From the NCBI RefSeq assembly GCF_000427295.1, contig NZ_ATNM01000172.1, positions 1 to 64,000 on the forward strand: a stretch of 64,000 nucleotides of DNA, read 5' to 3'. Within the stretch, counting starts at the first letter, position 1; every line of letters begins with the position of its first letter. Shown here piece by piece: positions 37,269 to 47,346 of this stretch. The notes below the pieces were generated by a model. The model was not told where the DNA came from. It made no database searches and worked only from the letters and a program-made list of their open reading frames with translations. This DNA is from Cyclobacterium qasimii M12-11B (GTDB taxonomy: Bacteria > Bacteroidota > Bacteroidia > Cytophagales > Cyclobacteriaceae). A program made the position numbers and the translations under genes.

Positions 37269-40083
37269 TTAATGGGCTTCCAACCAGTCTTTGCCTACAC
37301 CTACCTCAACTTCCAGTGGCACAGCGATTTTTATGGCATTGGCCATTAATAGGGGGATTTCTTTTTTCAAAAGCTCCACTTCATCCTTATGCGCATCAAA
37401 AACCAATTCATCATGTACCTGAAGGATCATTTTAGATTTAAGGTTTTCCTTAATCATCCAATCCTGAACATGGATCATGGCCAGTTTGATCATATCGGCA
37501 GCCGATCCCTGAATAGGAGCGTTGATGGCATTTCTTTCTGCGAAACCTCTCATGGTTGCATTCCTGCTGTTGATATCTCTGAGGTACCTTCTTCTACCTA
37601 AGATGGTTTCCACGTATTCGTTTTTTCTCGCTTTCTCTATGCATTGATCCATGTAATCCTTTACTGCAGGGAATTCCTTGAAATAGGCATCAATAATTTC
37701 TTTGGCTTCTCCCCTTGGGATCTTAAGTCTTTGGGACAAACCAAAGGCAGAGATGCCATAGATGATTCCAAAATTGGCTGTTTTTGCTTTTCTTCTCATG
37801 TCTCCGGTAACTTCTTCAAGAGGTACCTGGAAAATTTTGGCAGCAGTAGTTGCATGAATGTCACGCCCTTGCTTGAATGCTTCTATCATAGATTCATCCT
37901 GAGAGAATGCCGCCATGATGCGCAATTCTATCTGGCTATAATCCGCGGCAAGAATGGAATGGTTTTCATCTCTTGGGACAAATGCCTTCCGTATTTCTCT
38001 ACCTCTTGCAGTTCGGATAGGGATGTTCTGAAGATTTGGATTGTTGGAAGAAAGTCTCCCTGTGGCAGCTACAAATTGGTTATAGGTGGTGTGGATTCTA
38101 CCTGTTTTAGGATTGATCAAAGCAGGAAGGGCATCTACGTAAGTAGACTTTAATTTCACCAATTGCCTAAAATCCAGGATCGCCTGAGCAATTTCATGTT
38201 CACCAGCAAGTCTGCTAAGTACCTCCTCACCGGTTGCATACTGGCCGGTTTTGGTTTTTTGGCTTTTGCATCCAGCTCAAGTTTGTTGAAAAGTATTTCT
38301 CCCAACTGTTTTGGAGAAGCCAGGTTAAAAGTCTCCCCAGCCAATTCATATACCCTTGCCTCAATTTCCCTGCTTTCCTTCTCAAGGGTTACAGACATTT
38401 CCTGCAGGCTTTCAGTATCTATTTTTATCCCTTCAAACTCCATGGCTGCCAATACTTCAATCAAAGGGCTTTCTACCTCTAGCAAGAGCTTTTCGAGGTT
38501 ATTTTCTTTGATGATTGGATCTAGCTTGGTTTTTAATTGCAGGGTAATGTCGGCATCTTCGGATGCGTATGGTGCCACTTCTTCAGGGGCTACATCCCGC
38601 ATGGTTCCTTGGTTTTTACCTTTTTTACCGATCAGGCTTTCTATGGAAACTGGCTTGTAATTTAGGTATTGCTCCGCCAACCAATCCATGGAATGTTTGC
38701 CTTCTGGCTCTATCAGGTAATGGGCCAACATGGTGTCATAGCGTTTTCCTTTTACAGCAATTCCATAGTTCATCAATACCAAAATATCGTATTTGATGTT
38801 TTGGCCGATTTTCAGAATGTCTTCCGCTTCAAACACAGGCTGAAGTTGTGCGAGAATTTTATCTGCGGCCTCTCTTTCTTCAGGAAAGGGGATATAGTAG
38901 GCTTCTGAAGTGATGTAGGAAAAAGAAATCCCTACCAATTCAGCCTTATTGGGATTAATTGAAGTAGTTTCTGTATCGAAGCAAATTTCTTTTGTTTCAA
39001 AAGATAGCCAACCAATTCAGCAATGGCAGTTTCGCCTTCTACTGTGTGGTAATCATGAGGACGGCTATAAATTGTGTCCAATGCCTCAGATTCAGCTATT
39101 GGAGGATCTTGTTCGGCTTCATTATTGGAAGTTGCGTCAGGTTTGTCATTTCCGGTAAAGAGACCCAATTGTTCATCTACCTTTATTTTGGACTTTTTAA
39201 CACCTTCTCCAAAGACTCTTTTAGAGAGGGTTCTGAATTCCAGTTCAGCAAATAAGGCTTTTAGGGTTTCTTCATTAGGAGGTTCAATTGTGAAATCATC
39301 TGCATGATATTCTATGGGAACATCTATCATGATGGTCGCCAACTCTTTGGAAAGAATTCCCTGTTGGGCAAAGTTGACTACATTTTCCTTTTGTTTCCCT
39401 TTTAATTGGTCCGTATTTTTTATCAACTCCTCAACGGTTCCGTATTCTTTGAGCAGCTTAACCGCTGTTTTGGCGCCAATTCCGGGAATTCCTGGGATGT
39501 TGTCTACCGCATCTCCCATTAATCCCAGCATATCTCTTACCTGGTCCACATTTTCGATGTCCCATTTTTCGCAAATTTCCTTGGGCCCCATTACATCTAC
39601 GGCATTGCCCATAAATGCAGGTTTATAGAGGAAAATATGTTCATCGACTAACTGCCCATAATCCTTGTCTGGGGTCATCATGTAGACTGTATAGCAGCTT
39701 CTTTCGGCTTGCTTTGCAAGGGTTCCGATGATGTCATCTGCTTCATATCCATCCAGTTCAAGGGTTGGGATATTAAAAGCTTTAACGATTTGCTTTACCC
39801 AAGGTATGCCTACAGCTATATCCTCAGGTTGTGCCTGTCTATTGGCCTTATAGGCTTCAAATTGTACGTGCCTAAAAGTAGGGGCAGAAGTGTCAAAAAC
39901 TACCGCTATATGGGAAGGCTTTTCTTTTTCCAGGATCTCCAGTAGCGTATTGGTAAAGCCCAGCATGACTCCGGTGTTTAACCCTTTGCTATTGATCCTC
40001 GGATTTTTGCTGAAAGCAAAATGTGCCCTGTAAATCAGTGCCATAGCATCCAGTAAGAATAGTTTTTTGTTGCCTTTAGACAT
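37269..40083 (-). CDS. polA: DNA polymerase I, two frameshifts
   Basis: Full-length Pol I of about 938 residues when two missing bases are restored. Residues 1 to ~300 are the 5'-3' exonuclease (KKLFLLDAMALIYRAHFAF, DNIPGIPGIGAKTAVKLL). The middle is a 3'-5' exonuclease with FDTETTSINPNKAELVGISF, whose DxE motif is present only after correction. The C-terminal polymerase has ILAADYSQIELRIMAAFSQ, RRKAKTANFGIIYGISAFG and MILQVHDELVFD. Break 1 is at 38990-38993 (T4; adding a base gives LKQKEICFDTE). Break 2 is at 38249-38252 (T4; adding a base gives KPKTGQYATGEEVLSRLAGE). Both are single-base losses, so a sequence error is more likely than a pseudogene. Confidence 0.93.
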
Positions 40084-40330
40084 TTGTAGGTATGATTTTG
40101 AAGTTTTGCGCTACTTTAATTAGGTAAATATACAAACAATTTTAGCCCAAGTTAATGAATTTTAGGTAATGGATGAGCTGTTAGAAATGAGGTATTGTGG
40201 CTCCTTTTAGCATAAGATCAACGATATCAATTAAATTGGTAAGGTTATTGATAATTAAATCTTTTGTGCGAGAACATAAAAAGCGCGCTAATTAAGAATT
40301 AATGAGGGTTTAACAATAACTATAACGAAT

Positions 40331-40645
40331 ATGAAAAAGATAGCTTACTTTTTATCATTTGCATTACTATTTACAACTCTGGCACCTGCCGCTATGGCCA
40401 AGGACGGAGACAATAATCCGGAAAAGAAGGAATTGAGTGCTGAAGATCAGGCAAGGCTGGAAGAGTTAGATAGCCGAATTCTGGAAATCAAAGCCATGGA
40501 TTTTAAGGCCATGGATAAAAGTGAAAGAAAAGAAGTTCGCAAAGAACTGAGAGAGATCAATAAAGAAGCCAAGGAGCGTGGTAGTGGGATCTATATTTCT
40601 ACAGGAGCCATCATCATTATTTTATTGTTGATCCTTATTTTGTAA
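40331..40645 (+). CDS. Small exported protein with C-terminal membrane anchor
   Basis: 104 residues. A cleavable-looking signal peptide (cleavage near APAAMAKDG, residue 24) is followed by a highly charged helical segment rich in Lys/Glu (RLEELDSRILEIKAM, KSERKEVRKELREI), and the protein ends in an uninterrupted hydrophobic stretch GAIIIILLLILIL with no residues after it. This fits a periplasmic coiled coil anchored in the inner membrane by its C-terminus. No named family. Divergent from polA and followed by a strong terminator, so it is monocistronic. Confidence 0.72.
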   Translation: MKKIAYFLSFALLFTTLAPAAMAKDGDNNPEKKELSAEDQARLEELDSRILEIKAMDFKAMDKSERKEVRKELREINKEAKERGSGIYISTGAIIIILLLILIL

Positions 40646-40670
40646 TTCAATACTATCCGATGGAATTTAA

Positions 40671-40708
40671 AGGGTTGTGGTTTAATTTAAAACTGCAACC
40701 TTTTTTTT
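40671..40708 (+). terminator. Rho-independent terminator after the small anchored protein
   Basis: Stem GGTTGTGGTTT (40673-40683) against AAACTGCAACC (40690-40700), eleven pairs including two wobbles, six-base loop, followed by eight T at 40701-40708. It lies 26 bases after the stop at 40645. Confidence 0.85.
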
Positions 40709-40835
40709 GTCTATAGGGGTATTTTTGAAAGTGCTAAATTTTGATTTTTAGTCTGCCAAGGTTAATCCCGTAAAGCAGCGCTTGGAGTTTTAGGGGAATT
40801 GAATAAAAACTAAACCATGTATCAAGGAGTTCTGA

Positions 40836-41288
40836 TTATTCTGGTAATGTTTTTAGGTACTTTTTTACCTGCCATGCCTTCCACAACATTACACTTACAA
40901 GTAGTATACAAAGGGTTTCATTAAAGAAAAGGTGGAAAGCGATCCGTTTGTTCCATTCTAAATCTGGCATATAAAGAAGGAGGAAGGTAAGGATACTAAC
41001 AAGTTTCCCAAACAGTCCAATGGCGGTAAGGTAAATCCAGCTTATGGGATAAAAGGCAGACAATAAAATAATGATTCCTGAAATTATACCAACGATCCCA
41101 TAAAAGCCTGTTGGCATATTTGTCTCAAAATCAATCTGCATTGATAGCCATGAAAACAATTGGGGGCCGAACCATTTGAAAAGAGCAGCCCAAGCAGCGG
41201 TATAGATCCCACTTAAGAGCAATATGCCTCTATTTGACATGGTGAACATTGGGAATTCATTTGTACTTGAGGGATTATTCATGGCCAA
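40836..41288 (-). CDS. Small four-helix membrane protein, hypothetical
   Basis: 150 residues with four hydrophobic segments (GILLLSGIYTAAWAALF, GIVGIISGIIILLSAFYPIS, WIYLTAIGLFGKLVSILTFL, LFFNETLCILLVSVMLWK). Inner-membrane protein, no family recognised. Start taken at the ATG at 41288. It is flanked by non-coding gaps on both sides and by the hypothetical gene at 41353, which may share its transcript. Confidence 0.65.
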   Translation of the reverse strand: MAMNNPSSTNEFPMFTMSNRGILLLSGIYTAAWAALFKWFGPQLFSWLSMQIDFETNMPTGFYGIVGIISGIIILLSAFYPISWIYLTAIGLFGKLVSILTFLLLYMPDLEWNKRIAFHLFFNETLCILLVSVMLWKAWQVKKYLKTLPE

Positions 41289-41352
41289 ATTTAAAAAGGA
41301 TACTTTGATAAAAACCAGCTTTTTTAATTTTAATGCAAATAGAAAATAGATT

Positions 41353-41778
41353 CTAGTTTTTGACTGTATTGGAGAAGTACCTGAAGGACCAAAGCGTTTC
41401 GCTGATCAGGTTAATGGGAGAACTGGTTTCTTTGATGTTTTTGGGGGCAAAGGGTTCCAGTGTAACCCGAAGATTTTTAAAGCGGTCCTTCTCCACAATA
41501 AGAGAAAATCGGGAAGTGAGCTTAAGCAATTCTTTTGGGAAAAATACGCGTTGTTGCATATTTATAGCAGCAGGAAGTCCAAACCTCTTTTTGCTTGCGG
41601 CATAAGTTTCTACTGCCATCTCAAACGATTCCGGACTTATACTTAAACTGGATTGTGCTGTAAAGCGGGGATTAAATGAATGCACGAGCTTGATTTTATT
41701 TTTTGCAAATACATATAATACCTTATTATCGATTTCTTTTTTAGAAAAAGTTGATTTTGAGTTGCAAAGAAATGCCAA
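41353..41778 (-). CDS. Hypothetical protein, doubtful
   Basis: 141 residues. Soluble and basic with no signal peptide or known domain; protein-like segments include SISPESFEMAVETYAASKKR and FGLPAAINMQQRVFFPKELL. A plus-strand open frame overlaps its 3' half, but the minus-strand reading has the more natural composition. Start uncertain. Listed because it fills an otherwise gene-sized gap and is co-directional with its neighbour at 40836. It could be a fragment of a longer gene. Confidence 0.45.
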   Translation of the reverse strand: MAFLCNSKSTFSKKEIDNKVLYVFAKNKIKLVHSFNPRFTAQSSLSISPESFEMAVETYAASKKRFGLPAAINMQQRVFFPKELLKLTSRFSLIVEKDRFKNLRVTLEPFAPKNIKETSSPINLISETLWSFRYFSNTVKN

Positions 41779-42094
41779 AGATTGTCAATCCTTTTTAATT
41801 CCATAACTAGATTATTTTTGGGTCATTTAATTCTTTTAAGCGAAATACGCAGTAGCTTTTCTATTGCGTGCTGATTCGAAGCGCTGTGCAAATTCAGTCA
41901 ATTATTGCTATTTCCATTTTCTTCTGGCTGGTTTCTAAAGATTGTTATACCTGATGGGAAAAGCCAATAAATCCTATTGCACATTGATATAAGTTAATAA
42001 AAAAAGTAGCCATTCCCAATGGGATTACGAAACGCATTAGCTGTTTGGTTACATTTCGAACGTTTTATAGCTAATTTTATGTCTATCCCTACAC
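41779..42094. other. Intergenic region without recognised features
   Basis: About 316 bases between the doubtful hypothetical gene and the next minus-strand gene. I see short AT-rich repeats but no ORF, RNA gene or convincing hairpin. Confidence 0.4.
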
Positions 42095-42724
42095 CTATTT
42101 ATTTGCTGTGATTTTAAGAAAATCATTTAGGGTATCAATAAATGCTTCCTTCTGCTTTTTTTCTGAATATAAGTTTAGCCATTTTTCGTCTGTATAGACT
42201 TCTAAGATAGCCTCTTTTTTCTGGAGCCATCCGGCAATTTTTTTTGCAGCTGCCAGGTGCAAGTGTCTGTCAGCAGCCCCAGATCTAAGTATTAAGGAGT
42301 CTTGGAATGGTAGCTGCCCATTTCTTAATCTTAAGGTCTTGAGATCGGTGAATTTTCCTAGGGGTTTTAAATAGAGAAAGGCAGTTTGTTTGTTTTTATT
42401 GAGAATTAGATCTAACTGTAGCGTGTTTTTGGTGCTGTCTCTGTCGAAAGAAGTGTTGGTATAAATTTCTATTTTGGCTTCAGGTAAGCGTTTGATTTGA
42501 TAGTCTATTCTTCTGACATTGTAAAAAAACAGCAGGCCCGCATCTTTTGTTGTAAAAGTGGGGTCTTCTCCAGAATTATTGGCCCTGTGACCATCGAAGA
42601 AAGAAAGAATAAGGACCAAACCCAGAGAAGTAAAGCCGAAAATTTTCAGAAGGCGAAACATTTCCTTTTGGGAGGGGTCGTTATTTATTGGAGTTTTTGC
42701 CATGATTGGCTTATTAAACAGCAA
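42095..42724 (-). CDS. Single-pass membrane-anchored hypothetical protein
   Basis: 209 residues. One N-terminal membrane segment (LLKIFGFTSLGLVLILSFF, about residues 25 to 43) precedes a soluble region with RRIDYQIKRLPEAKIEIYTN and KNTLQLDLILNKNKQTAFLY. No family recognised; the topology suggests a periplasmic domain held at the inner membrane. Divergent from gltX with about 117 bases between the starts, so the two promoters share this gap. Confidence 0.7.
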   Translation of the reverse strand: MLFNKPIMAKTPINNDPSQKEMFRLLKIFGFTSLGLVLILSFFDGHRANNSGEDPTFTTKDAGLLFFYNVRRIDYQIKRLPEAKIEIYTNTSFDRDSTKNTLQLDLILNKNKQTAFLYLKPLGKFTDLKTLRLRNGQLPFQDSLILRSGAADRHLHLAAAKKIAGWLQKKEAILEVYTDEKWLNLYSEKKQKEAFIDTLNDFLKITANK

Positions 42725-42841
42725 GCGACGTTTTATAGTTTAGGTATTAAGGCACAATGACAATACTTTGAGGTAGATTCAGGCGATTTCGTTAATTATT
42801 GATTATCTTTGCCCTCTTAAATTGAAATTGATTGCTGTTTT

Positions 42842-44377
42842 ATGAGTAAGGAAGTACGCGTTAGATTTGCTCCGTCACCAACTGGAGCTTTACATATAGG
42901 CGGTGTAAGAACTGCATTGTACAATTATCTTTTTGCCAAAAAACATGGTGGAAAATTTTTGTTAAGGATTGAAGATACTGATCAAAACAGGTATGTGCCT
43001 GGCGCAGAAGATTACATCAAAAAATCTTTGGAGTGGATAGGTATTGAACCCGATGAAAGTCCCTGGAGTCCTGGAGAGGTAGGCCCTTATCGCCAGTCCG
43101 AAAGGAAATCAATGTACATGGAGTATGCCCAATACCTTTTGGACCAAGGGCATGCCTATTATGCATTTGATACCTCTGAAGAACTTGATGAGATGAGAAA
43201 ACGTCTCACCGCTGCCAGGGTGGTTTCCCCACAGTACAATTCTATCACCAGAACCCAAATGAAAAATTCCTTAACCCTCCCATCTGATGAGGTGAAGGAG
43301 CGTTTGGATTCAGGTGAACCGTATGTAATACGTATCAAAATCCCAAGAAAGGAAGAAGTAAGGTTAAACGATTTGGTTCGTGGCTGGGTAATGGTTCATT
43401 CCAATTCTTTGGATGACAAGGTTCTGATGAAATCCGACGGAATGCCTACTTATCACCTTGCAAATATTGTAGATGATCATTTGATGGGCATCACACATGT
43501 GATTAGGGGAGAAGAATGGCTTCCATCTGCTCCACTTCATGTATTGCTTTATAAGTTTTTAGGTTGGGAAGATACAATGCCTCAATTTGCGCATCTTCCT
43601 TTATTACTGAAGCCTGATGGCAATGGTAAATTGTCTAAAAGAGATGCAGACAAGCATGGATTCCCAATTTTTCCTCTTAACTGGACCAATCCTGAAAACG
43701 GTGAATTGGTAGATGGTTTTAAGGAAGCTGGTTATTTGCCTGATGCATTCCTGAATTTCCTTGCCTTTTTGGGCTGGAATCCAGGAGATCAGCGTGAGAT
43801 GTTCACTATTGATGAGTTAATCGAAACTTTTTCAATTGAGCGAATTGGTAAATCAGGTACAAAATTTGATATCAATAAAGCCAAGTGGTACAATGAACAG
43901 TACCTGAGAAATAAGAGCAACACAGAGCTTTCTGGCTATTTAGCATCAGACCTTGCAAAAGAAGATGTAACAATAAGTCCGGAGAAAGCGGAGAAAATTG
44001 TATCTCTGATGAAAGAGAGAGCGACTTTCCCATCTGATCTTTGGAAAGAAGGACGCTTTATGGTATTTGCTCCCAAGGAGTTTGACCAACAAATAGTGAA
44101 CAAAAAGTGGAATCAGGATGTGGTTACAGTTTTGACTGCTTTTGAAGAAAAATTAGGTAGTTTGACGGCTACACTTACTGCAGACATGTCCAGAACTATG
44201 CTGGGTGAAACTGCAGACGAGAAGGAAATAAAATTAGGCAAAATAATGCAAGCAGTAAGGCTTGCCATTACGGGAGTAGGGGCAGGACCGGATCTTATGC
44301 AGATTTTCGAAATATTAGGTAAGGAAGAACTGATCATTAGAATTAATTTTGCGTTAAAGAATATAACTGTTGCTTAA
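42842..44377 (+). CDS. gltX: Glutamate-tRNA ligase
   Basis: 511 residues, class I aminoacyl-tRNA synthetase. The HIGH motif appears as APSPTGALHIGGVRTALYNY and the KMSKS-type motif as GKLSKRDADKHGFP; RGEEWLPSAPLHVLLYKFLG is the conserved GluRS segment. Charges tRNA-Glu. A TATCTTTG sequence at 42804-42811, 30 bases before the ATG, resembles the Bacteroidota -7 element TAnnTTTG, but a TTTG -33 element at normal spacing was not found. Full length and intact. Confidence 0.97.
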   Translation: MSKEVRVRFAPSPTGALHIGGVRTALYNYLFAKKHGGKFLLRIEDTDQNRYVPGAEDYIKKSLEWIGIEPDESPWSPGEVGPYRQSERKSMYMEYAQYLLDQGHAYYAFDTSEELDEMRKRLTAARVVSPQYNSITRTQMKNSLTLPSDEVKERLDSGEPYVIRIKIPRKEEVRLNDLVRGWVMVHSNSLDDKVLMKSDGMPTYHLANIVDDHLMGITHVIRGEEWLPSAPLHVLLYKFLGWEDTMPQFAHLPLLLKPDGNGKLSKRDADKHGFPIFPLNWTNPENGELVDGFKEAGYLPDAFLNFLAFLGWNPGDQREMFTIDELIETFSIERIGKSGTKFDINKAKWYNEQYLRNKSNTELSGYLASDLAKEDVTISPEKAEKIVSLMKERATFPSDLWKEGRFMVFAPKEFDQQIVNKKWNQDVVTVLTAFEEKLGSLTATLTADMSRTMLGETADEKEIKLGKIMQAVRLAITGVGAGPDLMQIFEILGKEELIIRINFALKNITVA

Positions 44378-44413
44378 TTATTATATGTAAAGTTTACTTT
44401 AAACCCTGGAGTC

Positions 44414-44608
44414 ATGGCTAAGAATTCAAAAAAGAAAGATATACCAAAAGTCAATGAGGAATTGGAAGGTTTTAAAATGAATATTAATTCATTTGGAGAA
44501 ATTTCAAGCTCATTTTCTATTGATAAGATCAATGCGTTTTTGAACAAGAATGTGGATGATAAGAAATTGAGGGACAGAGAGGGCAATAAAGAAGAGAAGA
44601 AAAAATAG
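44414..44608 (+). CDS. Small charged hypothetical protein downstream of gltX
   Basis: 64 residues, very rich in Lys, Glu and Asn (MAKNSKKKDIPKVNEELEGF, KKLRDREGNKEEKKK), no cysteine, no membrane segment. It starts 36 bases after gltX on the same strand and is likely co-transcribed. Composition suggests a small nucleic-acid- or ribosome-associated or disordered protein, but nothing definite can be said. Confidence 0.6.
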   Translation: MAKNSKKKDIPKVNEELEGFKMNINSFGEISSSFSIDKINAFLNKNVDDKKLRDREGNKEEKKK

Positions 44609-44654
44609 GTAAATGCTCCTATTAATTTGTGTTAATGAGACCATTTGATGACCT

Positions 44655-45296
44655 ATGAAGTCTGCTTATTTATTTTTACTTCTTACATCCTTTATGACTG
44701 TAGGCAATTTATTTGCCCAGACGAGTATTGGTTTGAAAGCAGGGTTTACCCAATCAAGTGCAAATTACAGGACATCTCTGGGAACTTATCCTAGAGATGT
44801 CACTGGTTTTAATGCCCCGAGTTACTCCTTGGTAATTGAACAATTTTTTGAGAAACATGCGGGAGCTCAGGTTGAGTTCCAGTTTTTAACTACGGGATAT
44901 GCCGCGTCTGACTCTATTAATATGGGGAATGAGACCAGGTTTACTTATTTAAAAGTACCTGTACTGTCCAATTTTTATTTAGGAAATTCTGGAAGGTTTC
45001 ATATTAAAATAGGGCCACACCTTGGCTATCTATTAAAGACCGACGATGTTGAAAGGGTTATAGAAGGCGACTTGGTTATCCCTACCTATGGACAGGAAAG
45101 TGATACCCCAAGAAAAATCATGTATGGACTTACAGCTGGTGTAGGCTTGTCCAAATTATTTGGTAAGCATACTATCCAAGGTGAAGTTAGGTATTCCTAT
45201 GAATTTGGAAATCCAGAAGCTCAGGAAAGAATTTTTGATCTCAATTTTACGCAGCTGGAATTTTCCTTAGCCTATTTATTCAGGGTGGCAGATTGA
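44655..45296 (+). CDS. PorT-like outer-membrane beta-barrel protein
   Basis: 213 residues. Signal peptide ending VGNLFAQ near residue 22, then strands of the small outer-membrane-barrel type (SIGLKAGFTQSSANYRTSL, YLKVPVLSNFYLGNSGRFHI, KIGPHLGYLL, HTIQGEVRYSYEFGN) ending in LEFSLAYLFRVAD. The YLKVPVLSNFYLG segment is typical of PF13568 (porT-like) proteins. Function unknown. Its 3' end overlaps the converging TPR gene by 25 bases. Confidence 0.82.
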   Translation: MKSAYLFLLLTSFMTVGNLFAQTSIGLKAGFTQSSANYRTSLGTYPRDVTGFNAPSYSLVIEQFFEKHAGAQVEFQFLTTGYAASDSINMGNETRFTYLKVPVLSNFYLGNSGRFHIKIGPHLGYLLKTDDVERVIEGDLVIPTYGQESDTPRKIMYGLTAGVGLSKLFGKHTIQGEVRYSYEFGNPEAQERIFDLNFTQLEFSLAYLFRVAD

Positions 45297-46180
45297 GTTG
45301 GTGTTTTTTGGCTTGTTGGTTGAGCTGAGGCAACAGTAACGATAATTTCTTGAAAAATTTCCCCAGTTTCTCTTCTGATTTTCTCATAGGCGGCTTCTTC
45401 AGCTCTTAGGTACCCGCCCATATGGTATCTTTGGTACCAAGGCAAAATAGAAATAGCAGCGTCCCAGATAGAGTAGTTAAACATTGTCTGCAAGGTCAAG
45501 TAGGCAAAGGAGCCGTTGAGTACCAACGAATTTATGCCATTCCTTACATCTCCAGCGTAAAATTGTCCTAAACCTGGGACAATCATACTCATTATACGTG
45601 CTTTCTTAGGGCTTATTTTTGCTACTTTTTCCAGTTTAGAGAAGGCTGCTATAATTGTCATTTGCGGAGTTTCTTCCGATACGATCTGCAAAAAGCTGGC
45701 TTTTGATTCATCGTATTCACCCAGTCCGTAATGAATAATGCCAGAATAAAGCAGTTTTTTGTTTGATAAAGTGGGAGGAAGATTATCCGGCAAATTCAAT
45801 AACTCAACCTTGGCGAAGAGGAATGACTTTTCTCGAACCAGGCTTTCGATCTTTTTGAAAGTATAATTTGTTTTGGTAGTATCGGTGCTTGCCGAGAAAT
45901 AGGCAAGGTCAAAATACCTCGAAGCTGTCGCGTAATCTTCTAGTAAAAAGTAACATTCTGCGATATTAGGAAAGACCTTTTTTTGAAAATCTTCATCTCC
46001 AAAGAAAAGGACACGCTGAAATGCAGCAATCGCTTCCTTAGGCCTGTTTAATTCCATAAGGTTCAATCCGTAATCGAAGGTTTGACTAACGGTTTGTGCC
46101 TGGCTTATTACTGAAATTAAACAACTAAAGTTAAAAATTAGAATAAAATAGATGCTCGATTTTATTTTGATGGAATTCAT
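45272..46180 (-). CDS. TPR protein with C-terminal PGxGxxYxGD membrane domain (paralogue A)
   Basis: 302 residues. Signal-like N-terminus (SIYFILIFNFSCLISVISQA), TPR-like helices at about residues 30 to 190 (KEAIAAFQRVLFFGDEDFQK, IAECYFLLEDYATASRYFDL), then a motif IMSMIVPGLGQFYAGDVRNG followed by hydrophobic segments to about residue 260. This PGxGxxYxGD motif marks TM2/DUF5683-like membrane domains. Its upstream neighbour has the same layout. Last gene of a compact yidD-containing operon; it overlaps the previous gene by 50 bases. A scaffold for envelope protein insertion or assembly is a guess from context. Confidence 0.75.
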   Translation of the reverse strand: MNSIKIKSSIYFILIFNFSCLISVISQAQTVSQTFDYGLNLMELNRPKEAIAAFQRVLFFGDEDFQKKVFPNIAECYFLLEDYATASRYFDLAYFSASTDTTKTNYTFKKIESLVREKSFLFAKVELLNLPDNLPPTLSNKKLLYSGIIHYGLGEYDESKASFLQIVSEETPQMTIIAAFSKLEKVAKISPKKARIMSMIVPGLGQFYAGDVRNGINSLVLNGSFAYLTLQTMFNYSIWDAAISILPWYQRYHMGGYLRAEEAAYEKIRRETGEIFQEIIVTVASAQPTSQKTPTQSATLNK

Positions 46181-46957
46181 CTTTTTTAAGATTAATCAAT
46201 TTTGCAGACTTATGCGATCCAAAAATATTCCCTACATGAAAGCCTAAGGAGATGGATCCAAAGATCCAGCCTCTAACACTTTTTACTCCCTGCCGTTGAA
46301 AGGCTCTTTGCGCTTGCCATGCAGTTGAGCCAACAAAGAGAAGTGCTACCAAGCCATCTTTCCAGTCTCCGGTGTATAGTTTGCCTGAACCTGGTACAAT
46401 TGTGGACATAACGGCTGCGAGACCTGGGCTTTTTCTTTTTCATCGAGGGCCTGCCTGGTAATGGTAATGTACTCTTGGGCAGATTGAAAATTGCTTCCTT
46501 CTAAATGGCTGTAAGCTTCATAGGCAGGTTTCCATTCGTAATTTATAGCATAAGTAGTTCCTGAATAGAAGAAGCGTTCGCTTTCTTTCAGGTTAGTGTT
46601 GTTTTCTGAGAAATCGATGGCTTTGTTGAACTGCTGGTTCTTAAACAAAAGGGCAAGGTATTCGAATGCCAATTCGCCAGGTAGTTGGTTTTCGTTAGGA
46701 TAAAGGCTCGACGCACGGTTAATCCCCACATCCCATAAATCTGCTTCCCAGTAAACGGCCAGTAGGTTTTTTTGAAGGGATAAATCACCTGGTTTCATAA
46801 AAACGAGTCTTTCATACTCAGGTATGGCCAAGTCAAACTGATTAGTTTGTCTCAGGTAATTTGCAAATGCTGCTGAATTTTCGAAATCATATAAGTTCTG
46901 ACTAAATCCTGACAAGCCAAAAAGGGGCAGTAATACTACTGCAAGGAAATACTTCAT
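46131..46957 (-). CDS. TPR protein with C-terminal PGxGxxYxGD membrane domain (paralogue B), frameshifted
   Basis: 275 residues after correction. Signal peptide MKYFLAVVLLPLFGLSGFSQ, TPR-like helices (FDLAIPEYERLVFMKPGDLS, FAFEYLALL-type repeats), then the membrane domain with VMSTIVPGSGKLYTGDWKDG. The frame breaks in the T5 run at 46430-46434 (A5 on the coding strand); one more A gives DEKEKSPGLAAVMSTIVPGS and joins both halves. The start overlaps the yidD stop by four bases (ATGA), giving translational coupling. The layout equals the next gene, so the pair arose by duplication or shares a domain plan. Confidence 0.8.
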
Positions 46958-47346
46958 TTCAATTCATCTATCATTAAGGTTCTGTCCTCTGTCCAGGAAT
47001 ACTTTTCGGGGCTCAAACCATTGCACCTTGTTAATCTATCCATCGTATTTGCAGTACCCATCAATACACCGTATTTTTTCACAGCCAAAAGACCATATTC
47101 AGAACAGGAAGGGTAAAACACACAATTTGAACCATCTTGAGATGAGATGAAATTTTTGTATACCATAAATAGCCCTGAGAAAACAGATTCAATTTCATTC
47201 TTGTTTTCCTCAGCAGCTTGGTAATGAACTTCTTCCTTCTTTTCAGATAGCAAGTCCTTGTAGTCAAGAACCTCACTTTTAGATTGAGCGAAGGTAACTC
47301 CAATTAAGCTACAAATCAGGAAGCTTGTAATCGTAAATAATTTCAT
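46954..47346 (-). CDS. yidD: YidD-family membrane protein insertion efficiency factor with signal peptide
   Basis: 130 residues. Unlike the ~75-residue proteobacterial YidD it begins with a signal peptide (MKLFTITSFLICSLIGVTFA) and a ~45-residue charged linker, then the YidD core: VYKNFISSQDGSNCVFYPSC, SEYGLLAVKKYGVLMGTANT and RLTRCNG. All three conserved cysteines are present. YidD usually sits between rnpA and yidC and assists YidC-mediated insertion on the cytoplasmic side; here a signal peptide and a different neighbourhood suggest a periplasmic or exported variant. Coupled to the genes on both sides by overlaps. Confidence 0.88.
   Translation of the reverse strand: MKLFTITSFLICSLIGVTFAQSKSEVLDYKDLLSEKKEEVHYQAAEENKNEIESVFSGLFMVYKNFISSQDGSNCVFYPSCSEYGLLAVKKYGVLMGTANTMDRLTRCNGLSPEKYSWTEDRTLMIDELK

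Noticed and set aside
38163-38660. Long plus-strand ORF opposite polA
   Set aside because: It is an antisense shadow of polA with an unnatural Ser/Leu-rich composition; the minus strand has clear Pol I motifs.
38249-38993. Programmed frameshifting in polA
   Set aside because: Two separate breaks of the same sign occur in short A runs with no slippery heptamer or downstream structure, and the same pattern recurs in unrelated genes.
42767-42811. Complete Bacteroidota promoter before gltX
   Set aside because: TATCTTTG fits the -7 element, but the nearest upstream TTTG is 33 bases away, much further than the usual spacing of about 19 to 21.
44113-44337. Minus-strand ORF within gltX
   Set aside because: Shadow of an unambiguous GltX frame.
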